The position numbers and the translations under genes are program-made. From positions 1 to 41,347 of the forward strand of contig CAIRCP010000149.1 in NCBI GenBank assembly GCA_903877095.1: a stretch of 41,347 nt of DNA, written 5' to 3'. The notes beneath the pieces were generated by a model, which was given only the letters and a program-made list of their open reading frames with translations, did no database searches and was not told where the DNA came from. Positions 18,754 through 29,578 of this stretch are shown here, one piece after another (positions within the stretch are counted from its first letter, which is position 1; every line of letters starts with the position of its first letter). Source of the stretch: an uncultured Actinomycetes bacterium (GTDB taxonomy: Bacteria > Actinomycetota > Actinomycetes > Mycobacteriales > Mycobacteriaceae).

Positions 18754-19605
18754 ATGCGTTACGTCGTCGGTTACGGACCGCGTCAACGCGGTGTTGACGG
18801 GGTGAATCTCGCGGCCACTCTGGCCCGCTCTTCGGAAGCGACGCTGGATCTGGTCGCCGTGCTGCCCAGCGCCGCCCCGACGTTTCACATGTATTCCCCC
18901 GACCATGCGTTCAACGCCGAGGTCGAGGAACAGGGCCGCGAGTGGGTGCAGGACGGGCTGACCCGGGTGCCGGAGGGGGTCTCCGCCGAGGGGCGGGTGC
19001 AGCCCGCCGAGTCGATCACCCGCGGCCTGCTCGACGCGGCCACCGACCCCGAGCGCGGTGACGCCGCCTTGATCGTCGTCGGCACCCACCATCGCGTCCG
19101 CTCCAAGAAGTTCGGCTTCGGCAGCCTGGTCGACGCCCTGCTGCACGCCTCGTCGGTCCCGGTGGCCCTGGCGCCGACGGGTTACCGGTTCCACCCGGGG
19201 GTTTCCCGCATCACCTGCGCCGTCGGCATGGCACCCGGCGCCGAGGACCTGCTGGCCAAGGGGATCCGGCTGGCCGGCGAATGGAAGGTGCCGCTGCGGG
19301 TCATGTCGCTGGTGGCCGTCGGCGAGGACAGCCGTCAGCAGTGGACCGAGTTGGCCGAGCGGCATGCCGCGACCCTCGCCGCCCAGGCCGAGGCGGCGCT
19401 GGGGCCCGGGTGCGAAGTGACTAGCGTTGTGGGCCAAGGGGATTCGCTCGGTGACGCGGTTCGGGCGTTGGACTTCGCCGACGACGAAGTCGTCGTGATC
19501 GGCTCCAGTCCGCTGGCCGCCCCGAAGCGGCTGTTCGTCGGGCGTTCCGCCAGCAAGATCATCCGGGCGCTGAAAGTCCCGATGATCGTCGTCCCGCGCG
19601 ACTGA
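18754..19605 (+). CDS. Tandem universal stress protein
   Basis: 283 residues made of two Usp domains. Domain 1 (about 1-145) ends with VVGTHHRVRSKKFGFGSLVD and VPVALAP. Domain 2 (about 146-283) ends with VVIGSSPLAAPKRLFVGRSA and MIVVPRD. The ATP-binding pattern GxxG...GS is clearest in domain 1 (GTHHR..FGFGS) and altered in domain 2. Two-domain Usps are numerous in mycobacteria and often respond to hypoxia or stationary phase. No DosR-type palindrome is seen upstream. A palindromic element (copy B) follows 7 bp after the stop. Confidence 0.87.
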   Translation: MRYVVGYGPRQRGVDGVNLAATLARSSEATLDLVAVLPSAAPTFHMYSPDHAFNAEVEEQGREWVQDGLTRVPEGVSAEGRVQPAESITRGLLDAATDPERGDAALIVVGTHHRVRSKKFGFGSLVDALLHASSVPVALAPTGYRFHPGVSRITCAVGMAPGAEDLLAKGIRLAGEWKVPLRVMSLVAVGEDSRQQWTELAERHAATLAAQAEAALGPGCEVTSVVGQGDSLGDAVRALDFADDEVVVIGSSPLAAPKRLFVGRSASKIIRALKVPMIVVPRD

Positions 19606-19612
19606 GCGCATC

Positions 19613-19664
19613 CACTCTGCCCACAGATCGCCGTTAACCCAGAGGTTATGTTCTGGGCGCAGTG
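19613..19664. repeat. Dispersed palindromic element, copy B
   Basis: Left arm CACTCTGCCCACAGATCG, right arm GTTCTGGGCGCAGTG, with GTTAACCC/GGTTAT in the core. It lies between the convergent Usp and P55 genes. It is the most degenerate of the five copies but has the same end motifs and layout. Confidence 0.7.
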
Positions 19665-21244
19665 TCGACGATCTCGTCGGCCGCGTGCACGCTCCGGCTT
19701 CCGATGAACAACGCGATCGCCGCACCCACCAGGCACACGATCGTCGTGATGAAGAAGATCGAGCCGTACTGCATCGCGAATGCGGTGCGGTAGCGCTGGG
19801 CCTCGGCGGCGACTTTGGCGGCCAGGTTGTCCCCGGTCGACGGCGGCAGGCTGGCCAGGATCTGGTTGAACCGGTACAGGCCCCACGCGCTCAGCGCGGC
19901 GACGCCGATCAGCATGCCGGTCATCCGGGCCACCACCACCAGCGACGAGGCGATCCCGTGCTGGGCGGCCGGCACCACCCGTAGCGCCGCGGAGGTGAGC
20001 GGCCCGATCACCAGACCCAGCCCGAACCCGGCCAGCGCCAGGTCGGTGCCGAACACCGGCAGGGACAGCGGCCCGAGGTGGTGGCGAGCTGACAGCACGT
20101 CGAGGCCCCAGTGGGACACCAGCCAGTAGGCGAAGGCCGCGATCAGCATGCCGACCACGGCCACCGGCCGGTCGCCGAGCCGGGTGGCCAGCCAGCCGCC
20201 GAGCAGCGCGCCGATCGGCAGGGCGATCAGGAAGTGCAGCAGCAGCAGCGCCGCGCCGTTCTGGTCTTTGTGAAGGACGCCCTGACCGAACAGTTCGACG
20301 TTGACCAGGGTCACCATCAGCGCGGCCCCGGCGCACATCGACGTGCCCAGTGCGGCGAGGAAAGTCCCGAACTGGACCCCGGCCGGCTCGATCAGGCGGG
20401 TCTTGGCGAACCGCTCCCACACCGCGAACGCGACGGCCGCGACGACCGCACCGATAACCAGGGGGACGCCGTAGCTGGGCAGCACCTGTTTGCCGTCCGG
20501 CGCCGGGTTGTAGAGGCCCCACACCGCCAGGCCCAGGGCCAGGGCCAGCAGCACCCCGCCCACCACGTCGACTCGTTCCGGTTCGGCGCTGCGTTCGTGG
20601 TTGGGCAGGCTGAAATGGATGGCCACCATCGCGATCAGCGTCAGCGGCACGTTGATCCAGAACACGTCGCGCCACGTGTTGAGCAGCCACACCACACCGA
20701 TGCCGTACAGCGGGCCGAGCACGCTGCCCAGTTCCTGGGCCGCGCCGATGCCGCCGAGCACCGCCGCCCGGCTGCGCGCCGACCACAGGTCGGCGGCCAG
20801 CGCCAGCGTCACCGGCAGCAGGGCGCCGCTGGCGATGCCCTGGATCAGCCGGCCGATCACCAGCATGGTCAGGTCATTCGAGAGCGCGGTCACCACCGAG
20901 CCGGCGGCGAACCCCAGCAGGCTTACCTGCAGGACGAGCTTGCGGCCGAACCGGTCGGACAGCCGGCCCAGCAGCGGCATGGCCGCGATGTAGCCGAGCA
21001 GGTACCAGGTGATGACCGGCGTGACCTGCTGGAGCTTGTTGATCGGGATGCCGACCGACCGCATGATGTCGACCATGATCGTGACGACGACATAGGTGTC
21101 GAGCGCCCCGAGTAGTACGGCGAGGCTGCCGGCGCCGATGGCTACCCGCCGGCTGTGGCCGGCGGGCTGCTTGCGGTGACGGGTGTGGGTGGCCGGCCCG
21201 GGCGAGGCCGTCGAGGACCCCGCCTCGCCATCCAGCCCCGCCAT
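19646..21244 (-). CDS. MFS exporter P55 (Rv1410c-type)
   Basis: 532 residues from ATG 21244-21242, with about fourteen hydrophobic segments after a polar N-terminus. [15 protein letters not shown] (D49) in helix 1 and motif [14 protein letters not shown] (93-105) mark the DHA2 branch of the major facilitator superfamily. The gene overlaps the lprG stop (ATGA), giving the lprG-P55 operon known from M. tuberculosis. There the pair exports triacylglycerides and glycolipids to the outer envelope and affects drug tolerance. An in-frame ATG 13 codons upstream would lie inside lprG and is unlikely. The last codons overlap palindrome copy B. Confidence 0.93.
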   Translation of the reverse strand: MAGLDGEAGSSTASPGPATHTRHRKQPAGHSRRVAIGAGSLAVLLGALDTYVVVTIMVDIMRSVGIPINKLQQVTPVITWYLLGYIAAMPLLGRLSDRFGRKLVLQVSLLGFAAGSVVTALSNDLTMLVIGRLIQGIASGALLPVTLALAADLWSARSRAAVLGGIGAAQELGSVLGPLYGIGVVWLLNTWRDVFWINVPLTLIAMVAIHFSLPNHERSAEPERVDVVGGVLLALALGLAVWGLYNPAPDGKQVLPSYGVPLVIGAVVAAVAFAVWERFAKTRLIEPAGVQFGTFLAALGTSMCAGAALMVTLVNVELFGQGVLHKDQNGAALLLLHFLIALPIGALLGGWLATRLGDRPVAVVGMLIAAFAYWLVSHWGLDVLSARHHLGPLSLPVFGTDLALAGFGLGLVIGPLTSAALRVVPAAQHGIASSLVVVARMTGMLIGVAALSAWGLYRFNQILASLPPSTGDNLAAKVAAEAQRYRTAFAMQYGSIFFITTIVCLVGAAIALFIGSRSVHAADEIVDTAPRT

Positions 21245-21939
21245 CACACCGCCGGTTTGGTGACGGTGACCGGCTTGTCCCATTCGGAGAGCGTCAGCTG
21301 CACGCTGTTACCGGCGCTCTGCTCGAGCTGGGCCTGAACGAGCTGGTTCGGGGCGTCCTTCTCGATCCAGACGGTGGCCGGCAGCGGGCCGGTGGCCTTC
21401 AGCCGGGGGATCAGCTTGTTGACGGCGTCGGCGGTGACCGTGCCGGTGAGCTTGACCGTCGGCACCCCGCCGATGGTCTCGAAGGAGTCGGCCTTCACCT
21501 CGTTGAGGTTGGTGAGCATGTTGGCCAGGCCGGTGCTCGGGGCGAGGATCACCGACGGGTCGTAGACCTCGACGGCCGGCCCCATGTCGAGCCAGTTGTT
21601 CGGCGTGAGCGCGGCGAACAGCGTTCCGTCCACGACCACCAGGTCGGCGTCGAGCTCGGAGCCGCCCATGACGACCTTGGCGCTGGCCTTCACGGCGGTG
21701 GCCGGGACGTTGGTCAGATCGCCGGACAGCGTCTTGAGCGGCAGACCCTCCACCTTCCCGGTGACGGCGATCTCCAGGTGCGCGCTCTTGAGCGCTTTGG
21801 TAGTGGTGATCGACTGCTGGACCAGGCCGGCGGCGTCGGGCAGCGGCTCGGCCGACTTCTTCGATGAGCAGCCCGACAAAAACAGGGCTGCGGCCAGCAT
21901 CGCGGTCAGGACAGCAAGAATTCTGCGGTACGTCTGCAT
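21244..21939 (-). CDS. lprG: Lipoprotein LprG
   Basis: 231 residues. The signal peptide [20 protein letters not shown] ends in lipobox LSGC with the acylated Cys at position 24. The mature part has the LprG/LppX pattern: [38 protein letters not shown] and [20 protein letters not shown]. LprG binds triacylated lipids, including LAM precursors, in a hydrophobic pocket and hands them on to the envelope together with P55. The start ATG 21939 lies six bases after a TACGAT box, which supports it over an in-frame ATG ten codons upstream. Confidence 0.95.
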   Translation of the reverse strand: MQTYRRILAVLTAMLAAALFLSGCSSKKSAEPLPDAAGLVQQSITTTKALKSAHLEIAVTGKVEGLPLKTLSGDLTNVPATAVKASAKVVMGGSELDADLVVVDGTLFAALTPNNWLDMGPAVEVYDPSVILAPSTGLANMLTNLNEVKADSFETIGGVPTVKLTGTVTADAVNKLIPRLKATGPLPATVWIEKDAPNQLVQAQLEQSAGNSVQLTLSEWDKPVTVTKPAV

Positions 21940-21945
21940 ACCAGC

Positions 21946-21951
21946 ATCGTA
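21946..21951 (-). promoter_or_regulatory. -10 box for lprG-P55
   Basis: TACGAT on the minus strand, six bases from ATG 21939; a leaderless start is inferred. Confidence 0.5.
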
Positions 21952-22026
21952 GAGGGTCGCCGGCCGCATTTGCCCGTACCGAGACCCCGGTGGTGTGTAG
22001 TGAGCCCGGACGCGAGGAGTGCGGTG

Positions 22027-22530
22027 ATGGCAGATGACCTGGAGTTTCGCCCGGTGCCGGCCGGTTCCGGCGATGCCGCCGAACTAGTGGCGGCGATGGT
22101 CGCCGAAATGGCCGAACTCTACGACGGTCTGGACCTGGAAGCGCCGGGCATGCCCGCGGCCGGCCCGGCCGAACTCGGCCCGCCCGACGGCGTTTACCTG
22201 GTGGGTTACCGCGATGGCCGGCCTGGGTCGCCGCCCGGCGGCGCCAAAGTGGCGGTCTGCGGTGGCGGCCTGAAACGGCTGCCCGACGGCACCTGTGAGA
22301 TCAAGCGCATGTACGTGGTGCCGTCCGCCCGCCGATCCGGGGTGGCCCGCGCGTTGCTGGCGGCTCTGGAGGACGCCGCGCGGGGGCTGGGCTACCGCGT
22401 CGCCCGGCTGGACACCGGCGAACGCCAGCCCCATGCCCAGGCGTTCTACGAGGCTTCCGGGTACCGCCGGGTGGGCAACTTCAACGACAATCCGGCGGCG
22501 GCGTTCCACGGCGAGAAGCAGTTAGATTGA
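22027..22530 (+). CDS. GNAT-family N-acetyltransferase
   Basis: 167 residues from ATG 22027 with GAGGAG seven bases upstream. The acetyl-CoA loop is MYVVPSARRSGVARALLAAL (motif A V-x-x-x-x-R-x-x-G-x-A), followed by AQAFYEASGYRRVGNF, the typical motif B. The acceptor substrate is unknown. It lies just before riboflavin synthase (4 bp gap) and may be co-transcribed with it. Confidence 0.88.
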   Translation: MADDLEFRPVPAGSGDAAELVAAMVAEMAELYDGLDLEAPGMPAAGPAELGPPDGVYLVGYRDGRPGSPPGGAKVAVCGGGLKRLPDGTCEIKRMYVVPSARRSGVARALLAALEDAARGLGYRVARLDTGERQPHAQAFYEASGYRRVGNFNDNPAAAFHGEKQLD

Positions 22531-22534
22531 TCCG

Positions 22535-23137
22535 GTGTTCACCGGAATCGTGGAGGAGTTGGGCGAGGTCGTCGGAACTGAGGACCTCGGTGATTCGGCG
22601 CGGTTCACCCTGCGCGGGCCGACGGTGACCACCGACGCCCGCCACGGCGACTCCATTGCCGTCAACGGGGTGTGCCTGACGGTCGTCGACGTGCTGCCGG
22701 GCGGCAGCTTCATCGCCGACGTGATGGCCGAGACGCTGAACCGCTCGTCGCTGGGCGCGTTGTCGGTGGGGTCGCCGGTCAACCTGGAGCGGGCCGCGGC
22801 CCTCAACAGCCGGCTGGGCGGGCACATCGTGCAGGGGCACGTCGACGGCACCGCAACGGTGCTCTCCCGTACTCCGTCGCCGCACTGGGAGGTGGTGCGG
22901 ATCTCGCTGCCGCCGCAGCTGTCCCGCTACGTGGTCGAGAAGGGCTCGATCACCGTCGACGGTGTGTCGCTGACGGTGTCGGCCATCAGCAGCGACTGGT
23001 TCGAGGTGTCGCTGATCCCCACCACGCTGGGCCTGACCACCCTGGGCCGGGCCGCTGTCGGCACGCCGGTCAATCTTGAGGTCGACGTCATCGCCAAGTA
23101 CGTCGAACGGCTGCTCGCCGCCCGCGCCGGCGACTGA
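22535..23137 (+). CDS. ribE: Riboflavin synthase alpha subunit
   Basis: 200 residues, named ribC in M. tuberculosis and ribE elsewhere. Two lumazine-binding repeats are visible: MFTGIVEELGEV with GDSIAVNGVCLTVVD and MAETLNRSSLG in the first, GHIVQGHVDGTATV with KGSITVDGVSLTVSAI and TTLGLTTLG in the second. It dismutates two 6,7-dimethyl-8-ribityllumazines to riboflavin. It starts with GTG 22535. A palindromic element separates it from ribBA. Confidence 0.95.
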   Translation: MFTGIVEELGEVVGTEDLGDSARFTLRGPTVTTDARHGDSIAVNGVCLTVVDVLPGGSFIADVMAETLNRSSLGALSVGSPVNLERAAALNSRLGGHIVQGHVDGTATVLSRTPSPHWEVVRISLPPQLSRYVVEKGSITVDGVSLTVSAISSDWFEVSLIPTTLGLTTLGRAAVGTPVNLEVDVIAKYVERLLAARAGD

Positions 23138-23152
23138 CCCCGACACACCCCA

Positions 23153-23210
23153 TCGACTCTGCGTGTAGACCGCGGTTGTCGCTGGAAGTGCGATCTGGGC
23201 GCAGACTCGA
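23153..23210. repeat. Dispersed palindromic element, copy C
   Basis: End arms TCGACTCTGCG and CGCAGACTCGA differ by one mismatch; the right arm continues as CGATCTGGGCG. It is 15 bp after the riboflavin synthase stop and 31 bp before the ribBA start, the only copy between two genes of the same direction that are both in one pathway. Confidence 0.8.
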
Positions 23211-23240
23211 AGCGCTCGTCCCGTGGTTCATACTTGCCAT

Positions 23241-25421
<2,181 letters not shown>

Positions 25422-25434
<13 letters not shown>

Positions 25435-25482
25435 CCCGCTACCGGGCGTAGCCCGTTTACCGGGCGCAGCCCGTTACCGCGG
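25422..25482. terminator. Tandem hairpin array between convergent genes
   Basis: Units of 17-18 bp (25422-25438, 25439-25455, 25456-25473) close to CTACCGGGCGTAGCCCG, then a partial unit. Each later unit contains a small stem CGGGC-GYA-GCCCG. The array begins in the last codons of the PH-like gene, and a further CTACCGGGCG covers the stop of the opposing membrane-protein gene at 25494. It probably terminates both transcripts. Confidence 0.6.
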
Positions 25483-25493
25483 CGGGTGCCGGC

Positions 25494-26033
25494 CTACCGG
25501 GCGGCCACGAGTATTCCCAGATCCGGTGTGGGCGCCAATTCGCCGTCGCGGCAGCCGGGGCCGATCAGCCGTAGCGTCGCGGGTGGCTCCACGGCCAACC
25601 GCGCCTCCGCGTTCAAGGCCTCCGAAAGGGTCTGGATCCGCAGCGTCGTCGCTGCCAGGGCGCTGTGTTCGGCCGAGGTGGCCTCATCGGTCGTGGCGCG
25701 CAGTTCGGCCCGGTCGAAGTCCGTCGACGCCGGGAAAAGCGGCATGCCGACGGCGTGCTCACTGAAGGCTCTCGACCACCAATCCGCATCCCGTCGCAGG
25801 CTGCTCCACGGCGTCGCGCCGGCCAGCAGCACCCAGCGGCACAACAGGACCAGCGCCACGGTGGCCAGCACCGTCACGACGATGGCCGCGGTGGCGGCCG
25901 GGTATTCCCGCACCCAGGCAGCCGGCCCGGCTCCTCCGACGGCCTCGACGCTCGGCCTCAGCGTGAGGACCAGCGCGATGACGGCTGCGATCGGGGCGAA
26001 CGTCAGCAGCCACTTGGCGGTCTCCTTGTACAC
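25494..26033 (-). CDS. Small two-helix membrane protein, unknown function
   Basis: About 179 residues from GTG 26033 (VYKETAKWLLTFAPIAA). An in-frame ATG at 26063 adds ten residues but lies in the middle of the palindrome, whereas GTG 26033 is seven bases behind a TACAGT box (26046-26041), so I prefer it. Two hydrophobic helices (about 8-25 and 45-68) precede a soluble helical C-terminal half rich in Ala and Glu (ELRATTDEATSAEHSALAAT). I do not recognise the family. The divergent neighbour has a Phd/YefM-like N-terminus, and the two share a promoter region with a 34-bp palindrome, so they may be co-regulated. Confidence 0.65.
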   Translation of the reverse strand: MYKETAKWLLTFAPIAAVIALVLTLRPSVEAVGGAGPAAWVREYPAATAAIVVTVLATVALVLLCRWVLLAGATPWSSLRRDADWWSRAFSEHAVGMPLFPASTDFDRAELRATTDEATSAEHSALAATTLRIQTLSEALNAEARLAVEPPATLRLIGPGCRDGELAPTPDLGILVAAR

Positions 26034-26046
26034 ACCGCCTACTGTA

Positions 26047-26080
26047 TTGAAATTCACCGACATATGTCGGTATATTTCAA
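26047..26080. promoter_or_regulatory. 34-bp palindromic operator between divergent genes
   Basis: A perfect 14-bp centre CCGACATATGTCGG is flanked symmetrically by TTGAAAT and ATTTCAA, with three unmatched bases on each side. The right arm contains TATATT (26071-26076), a -10 box seven bases from ATG 26084. The left side abuts the opposing -10 (TACAGT, minus strand 26046-26041). One bound dimer or tetramer would control both promoters. Confidence 0.75.
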
Positions 26081-26083
26081 CCC

Positions 26084-27058
26084 ATGAGAACGCGGCGGCA
26101 ACGGGACGGCGACGCCGGGCCCGGACACACCGAACCGGAGTACACCGTCATGCCGCTGTCGGGGGTGAAGAAATTCCACCGCGAACTCTTCGACGCCCTC
26201 AACGACAATAAAACCGTCTTCGTGTCCAAGCACGGCAGGATTGTGGCCGCCTTCCGGCCCTATGCCTACGTTCCCGAAAGCGTCGTCGCGGCCTATGCGT
26301 CGCCGAACCTGCAACTGCCCGTCGTCACCGCCCGCGACATTCAGCGCACGAGTCTGTCCCAACCGGTCGCCGCGGCGGCGGCGGGTCTGCCCGCGGTCGT
26401 CGAAAAGGACAGTCGGATCTACGGATTGCTGACGCCCGCGCATGCTCCCCGTCCTGCCTCGATCCCTGACCCCGATGTCGTCGACGCCAGAGCCGGGGCG
26501 ATGCTCGACTACCAGAAGCGCCACCCGGATGCCTCCATCGACGACATCATGGCCTTCGCCGATCAGTTCGACGCCGACCATTCCGACCAGGCGCCGGCTC
26601 AAAGCTGGCCGCTGGCACCGGAATTCGAGGACGACGACGCCGTCGACGCCGATATCGAGAAGTGGCGCAAATCGGGCTCCGACATCGAGGACCTGGTTGA
26701 GGAGATCTTCAGCACGCTGGCGCACGGCATCGCGGCCGGTGCCGACGACGTCGAGGTGGCCGTCCCGGCTCTGACCCGCACCCGCGTCGCCGAAGCGCCC
26801 GACCGACTCGACGTCGCGCTGTCGTTCCGGGTGTTCGTGGCCGACGCCGAGAAGTTGGAGGCCGCTGACGAAACCCTCAGCGCCAGAGCGGGTTACGTCC
26901 GGGCGCTGACCACCGCCCCGGGGCCGAACTCCGGGGTGATGTGGCGGCTGGGCAATCTGGCCCGCCGCACCGACCACTGCGCCGAAGCCGCCCGTTGGTT
27001 CCGGCTGTCACTGGCCTACGACGAAGCGCTGCCTCACCACCGCGTGCGCTGGGCTTAG
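26084..27058 (+). CDS. Protein with Phd/YefM-like N-terminus and helical C-terminus
   Basis: 324 residues. After a basic leader, residues about 20-60 (YTVMPLSGVKKFHRELFDAL, TVFVSKHGRIVAAFRPY) look like a Phd/YefM antitoxin DNA-binding fold: a strand, a helix that blocks off the gene body, then a beta hairpin. The rest is longer than any antitoxin: an acidic middle (FEDDDAVDADIEKWRKSGSD) and a C-terminal TPR-like helical pair (MWRLGNLARRTDHCAEAARW). A stand-alone regulator or a large antitoxin are both possible; no small toxin lies downstream. It begins leaderless behind TATATT inside the palindrome and probably binds it. Identification is tentative. Confidence 0.6.
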   Translation: MRTRRQRDGDAGPGHTEPEYTVMPLSGVKKFHRELFDALNDNKTVFVSKHGRIVAAFRPYAYVPESVVAAYASPNLQLPVVTARDIQRTSLSQPVAAAAAGLPAVVEKDSRIYGLLTPAHAPRPASIPDPDVVDARAGAMLDYQKRHPDASIDDIMAFADQFDADHSDQAPAQSWPLAPEFEDDDAVDADIEKWRKSGSDIEDLVEEIFSTLAHGIAAGADDVEVAVPALTRTRVAEAPDRLDVALSFRVFVADAEKLEAADETLSARAGYVRALTTAPGPNSGVMWRLGNLARRTDHCAEAARWFRLSLAYDEALPHHRVRWA

Positions 27059-27067
27059 ACCCGATTT

Positions 27068-27110
27068 GTCCGACTCATCCTCGTCGCCGCGCTCCGCGTC
27101 GTCGTCGGAC
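27068..27110. terminator. Convergent-gene hairpin
   Basis: GTCCGAC (27068-27074) pairs with GTCGGAC (27104-27110), with an inner CGCG-CTC-CGCG hairpin. It lies 10 bp after one stop codon and touches the stop of the opposing gene. No T-tract; a bidirectional terminator is inferred. Confidence 0.5.
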
Positions 27111-27532
27111 TAGGCAAGCCAGTCTTTCGGATACTTCCCGGCCAGATGCTGGGCTCGTCCCCACACCTGCACGGCGACCAGACAGTTGTATAACTGCCAT
27201 CTGCCGCCGGTCAGCACGTCGTCGGGCAGTGTCGGTGTTCCGCGGTCGTCCCAGGGCCCGTCGAGGCCGCCGTCCGTCCGGGCGAAGACGTCGATGAGGA
27301 AGCACCGGTCGGACCCGGGCAGGTACTCCGCGGCGACCAGTCGCAGATGCGTGGGGAGTTCCGTGCGTGCCGAGACATCCAGCCGGACGCCGTCAGGCCG
27401 GGCCGGCCGGCCGTCGACGAGGTCTTCCACCAGACGGCGAAACGACGCCGACACCGCGTCCAGGCTGATCCGGAAGTGCTCGGACGGTGCGACCCGCGGT
27501 TTCGGCCGCCCCGCCACCAGCATCCCTGCCAC
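27110..27532 (-). CDS. Hypothetical protein
   Basis: 140 residues, soluble, with no recognised family. The sequence has a conserved look with LPTHLRLVAAEYL, RCFLIDVFARTDGG and a C-terminal YNCLVAVQVWGRAQHLAGKY helix. There is no signal peptide or membrane segment. The start is GTG 27532-27530, six bases behind TAGAGT (27544-27539); ATG 27523 three codons in is an alternative. It faces uvrC divergently across 51 bp. Confidence 0.6.
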   Translation of the reverse strand: MAGMLVAGRPKPRVAPSEHFRISLDAVSASFRRLVEDLVDGRPARPDGVRLDVSARTELPTHLRLVAAEYLPGSDRCFLIDVFARTDGGLDGPWDDRGTPTLPDDVLTGGRWQLYNCLVAVQVWGRAQHLAGKYPKDWLA

Positions 27533-27569
27533 CGGACGACTCTAACGGCAGCCCGCCCGGTGCCCCGAC

Positions 27570-27575
27570 TAACGT
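27570..27575 (+). promoter_or_regulatory. -10 box for the uvrC-rapZ-yvcK-whiA operon
   Basis: TAACGT, eight bases before GTG 27584; a leaderless start is inferred. The opposing gene's -10 (TAGAGT on the minus strand, 27544-27539) lies 25 bp away. Confidence 0.5.
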
Positions 27576-27583
27576 AGGCAGGC

Positions 27584-29578
27584 GTGGCCGATCCCGCGAC
27601 GTACCGACCGGCACCCGGGTCCATCCCGGTCGAGCCGGGCGTCTACCGGTTCTCGGATTCACACGGCCGCGTCATCTACGTCGGCAAGGCCAAGAGCCTG
27701 CGCAGCCGGTTGACGTCGTACTTCGCCGACCTCGCGAGCCTGCACCCGCGGACCCGCCAGATGGTCACCACCGCCGCCAAAGTGGAGTGGACGGTGGTCG
27801 GCACCGAGGTCGAGGCGCTGCAACTCGAATACAACTGGATCAAGGAGTTCGACCCGCGGTTCAACGTCCGCTACCGCGACGACAAGTCCTATCCGGTGCT
27901 GGCGGTCACCCTGAACGAGGAGTATCCGCGGCTGATGGTTTACCGCGGCCCGCGGCGCAAGGGGGTGCGCTACTTCGGGCCCTACGCGCACGCCTGGGCC
28001 ATCCGCGAGACCCTCGACCTGCTGACCCGGGTCTTCCCGGCGCGCACCTGTTCGGCCGGAGTGTTCAAGCGGCACAGCCAGATTGAGCGTCCCTGTCTGC
28101 TGGGCTACATCGACAAATGCTCGGCGCCGTGTGTCGGGCGGGTCAGCGCCGAGCAGCACCGGCGCATCGTGCTCGACTTCTGCGACTTCCTGTCCGGCCG
28201 GACCGACCGGTTCGCCCGGGATCTGGAACGGCAGATGAACGCCGCCGCCGCCGAGTTGGACTTCGAACGGGCCGCCCGGTTGCGCGACGATCTCGGCGCG
28301 CTCAAACGCGCACTGGAGAAGCAGGCGGTGGTGCTCGGCGACGGCACCGACGCCGACGTGGTCGCCTTCGCCGACGACGACCTGGAGGCGGCGGTGCAGG
28401 TGTTCCACGTTCGCGGCGGCCGGGTCCGCGGCCAGCGCGGCTGGGTGGTCGAGAAGCCCGGTGATCCGGGGGATTCCACCGAGGCGGCTCTGGTGGAGCA
28501 ATTCCTCACTCAGTTCTACGGCGACCAATTCGAATTGGGCGGTGCCGCAGATGAATCCAGCAACCCCGTCCCCAAAGAGGTGCTGGTGCCGTGCCTGCCG
28601 CCCAACGCCGACGAACTCACCGAATGGCTGTCCGGCCTGCGTGGGTCCCGGGTCAGTCTGCGCGTCCCGCAGCGCGGCGACAAGAAGGCGCTGGCCGAGA
28701 CCGTATATCGCAACGCGCAGGAGTCGCTGCAGCAGCACAAGCTCCGCCGGGCCGGGGACTTCACCGCCAGATCGGCTGCGCTGCAGAACATTCAGGAGTC
28801 CCTCGGCCTGGCCGACGCACCGCTGCGGATCGAGTGCGTCGACATCAGCCACGTTCAGGGCACCGACGTGGTGGGCTCGCTGGTGGTGTTCGAGGACGCC
28901 CTGCCGCGCAAGTCGGACTACCGCCACTTCGCCATCCGGGAGGCGGCCGGGGACGGCCGGTCCGACGACGTCGCCTCCATCGCCGAGGTGACCCGTCGTC
29001 GCTTCCTGCGCCATCTCCAGCCCCCCGAGAACGACGACGCCGAGAACGCCAAGCCGCGCCGGTTCGCTTATCCGCCAAACCTTTTCGTGGTCGACGGCGG
29101 CGGCCCGCAGGTGAACGCGGCCCAGGCCGTCCTGGACGATCTCGGGGTCACCGACGTCGCCGTGATCGGGCTGGCCAAGCGTCTGGAGGAGGTGTGGGTG
29201 CCCAACCTGGACGGCACCGAGCCCGACCCGATCATTCTTCCCCGCAACAGCGAGGGCCTGTATCTGTTGCAGCGGGTCCGCGACGAGGCGCATCGCTTCG
29301 CCATCGCCTATCACCGCAGCAAACGGTCCAAGCGCATGACGGCCTCTGCCCTGGACGCGGTGCGCGGCCTGGGGGAGTCCCGGCGCAAGGCCCTGGTCAC
29401 CCATTTCGGATCGGTGGCCCGGCTGCGCCAGGCCAGCGTGGAGGAAATCACCGCCGTTCCGGGCATCGGGGCGGCGACGGCGGCGGCGGTGCTCGAAGCG
29501 CTCAGGGGCCCAATGGATCCCGCCGGTCCTGCTGCGCCCGCCGACCCGGTGGGCGATGATGCTCAGCAACCGCTATGA
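27584..29578 (+). CDS. uvrC: Excinuclease ABC subunit C
   Basis: 664 residues. The N-terminal GIY-YIG nuclease ([20 protein letters not shown], about 19-38) makes the 3' incision. The UVR helical hairpin (about 215-245, [20 protein letters not shown]) binds UvrB. The RNase H-like nuclease for the 5' incision has D420 in [15 protein letters not shown] and the later [12 protein letters not shown]. Two helix-hairpin-helix motifs end the protein ([34 protein letters not shown]). It works in nucleotide excision repair with UvrA and UvrB. It overlaps rapZ by 4 bp. Confidence 0.97.
   Translation: MADPATYRPAPGSIPVEPGVYRFSDSHGRVIYVGKAKSLRSRLTSYFADLASLHPRTRQMVTTAAKVEWTVVGTEVEALQLEYNWIKEFDPRFNVRYRDDKSYPVLAVTLNEEYPRLMVYRGPRRKGVRYFGPYAHAWAIRETLDLLTRVFPARTCSAGVFKRHSQIERPCLLGYIDKCSAPCVGRVSAEQHRRIVLDFCDFLSGRTDRFARDLERQMNAAAAELDFERAARLRDDLGALKRALEKQAVVLGDGTDADVVAFADDDLEAAVQVFHVRGGRVRGQRGWVVEKPGDPGDSTEAALVEQFLTQFYGDQFELGGAADESSNPVPKEVLVPCLPPNADELTEWLSGLRGSRVSLRVPQRGDKKALAETVYRNAQESLQQHKLRRAGDFTARSAALQNIQESLGLADAPLRIECVDISHVQGTDVVGSLVVFEDALPRKSDYRHFAIREAAGDGRSDDVASIAEVTRRRFLRHLQPPENDDAENAKPRRFAYPPNLFVVDGGGPQVNAAQAVLDDLGVTDVAVIGLAKRLEEVWVPNLDGTEPDPIILPRNSEGLYLLQRVRDEAHRFAIAYHRSKRSKRMTASALDAVRGLGESRRKALVTHFGSVARLRQASVEEITAVPGIGAATAAAVLEALRGPMDPAGPAAPADPVGDDAQQPL

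Noticed and set aside
26084..27058. Classical toxin-antitoxin operon
   Set aside because: Only the N-terminus resembles an antitoxin. The protein is about four times too long and no small toxin gene follows it, so I kept it as an unassigned regulator-like protein.
27659..29569. A 636-codon minus-strand frame opposite uvrC
   Set aside because: It mirrors uvrC, whose two nuclease domains and HhH motifs are complete. The shadow has no recognisable motif.
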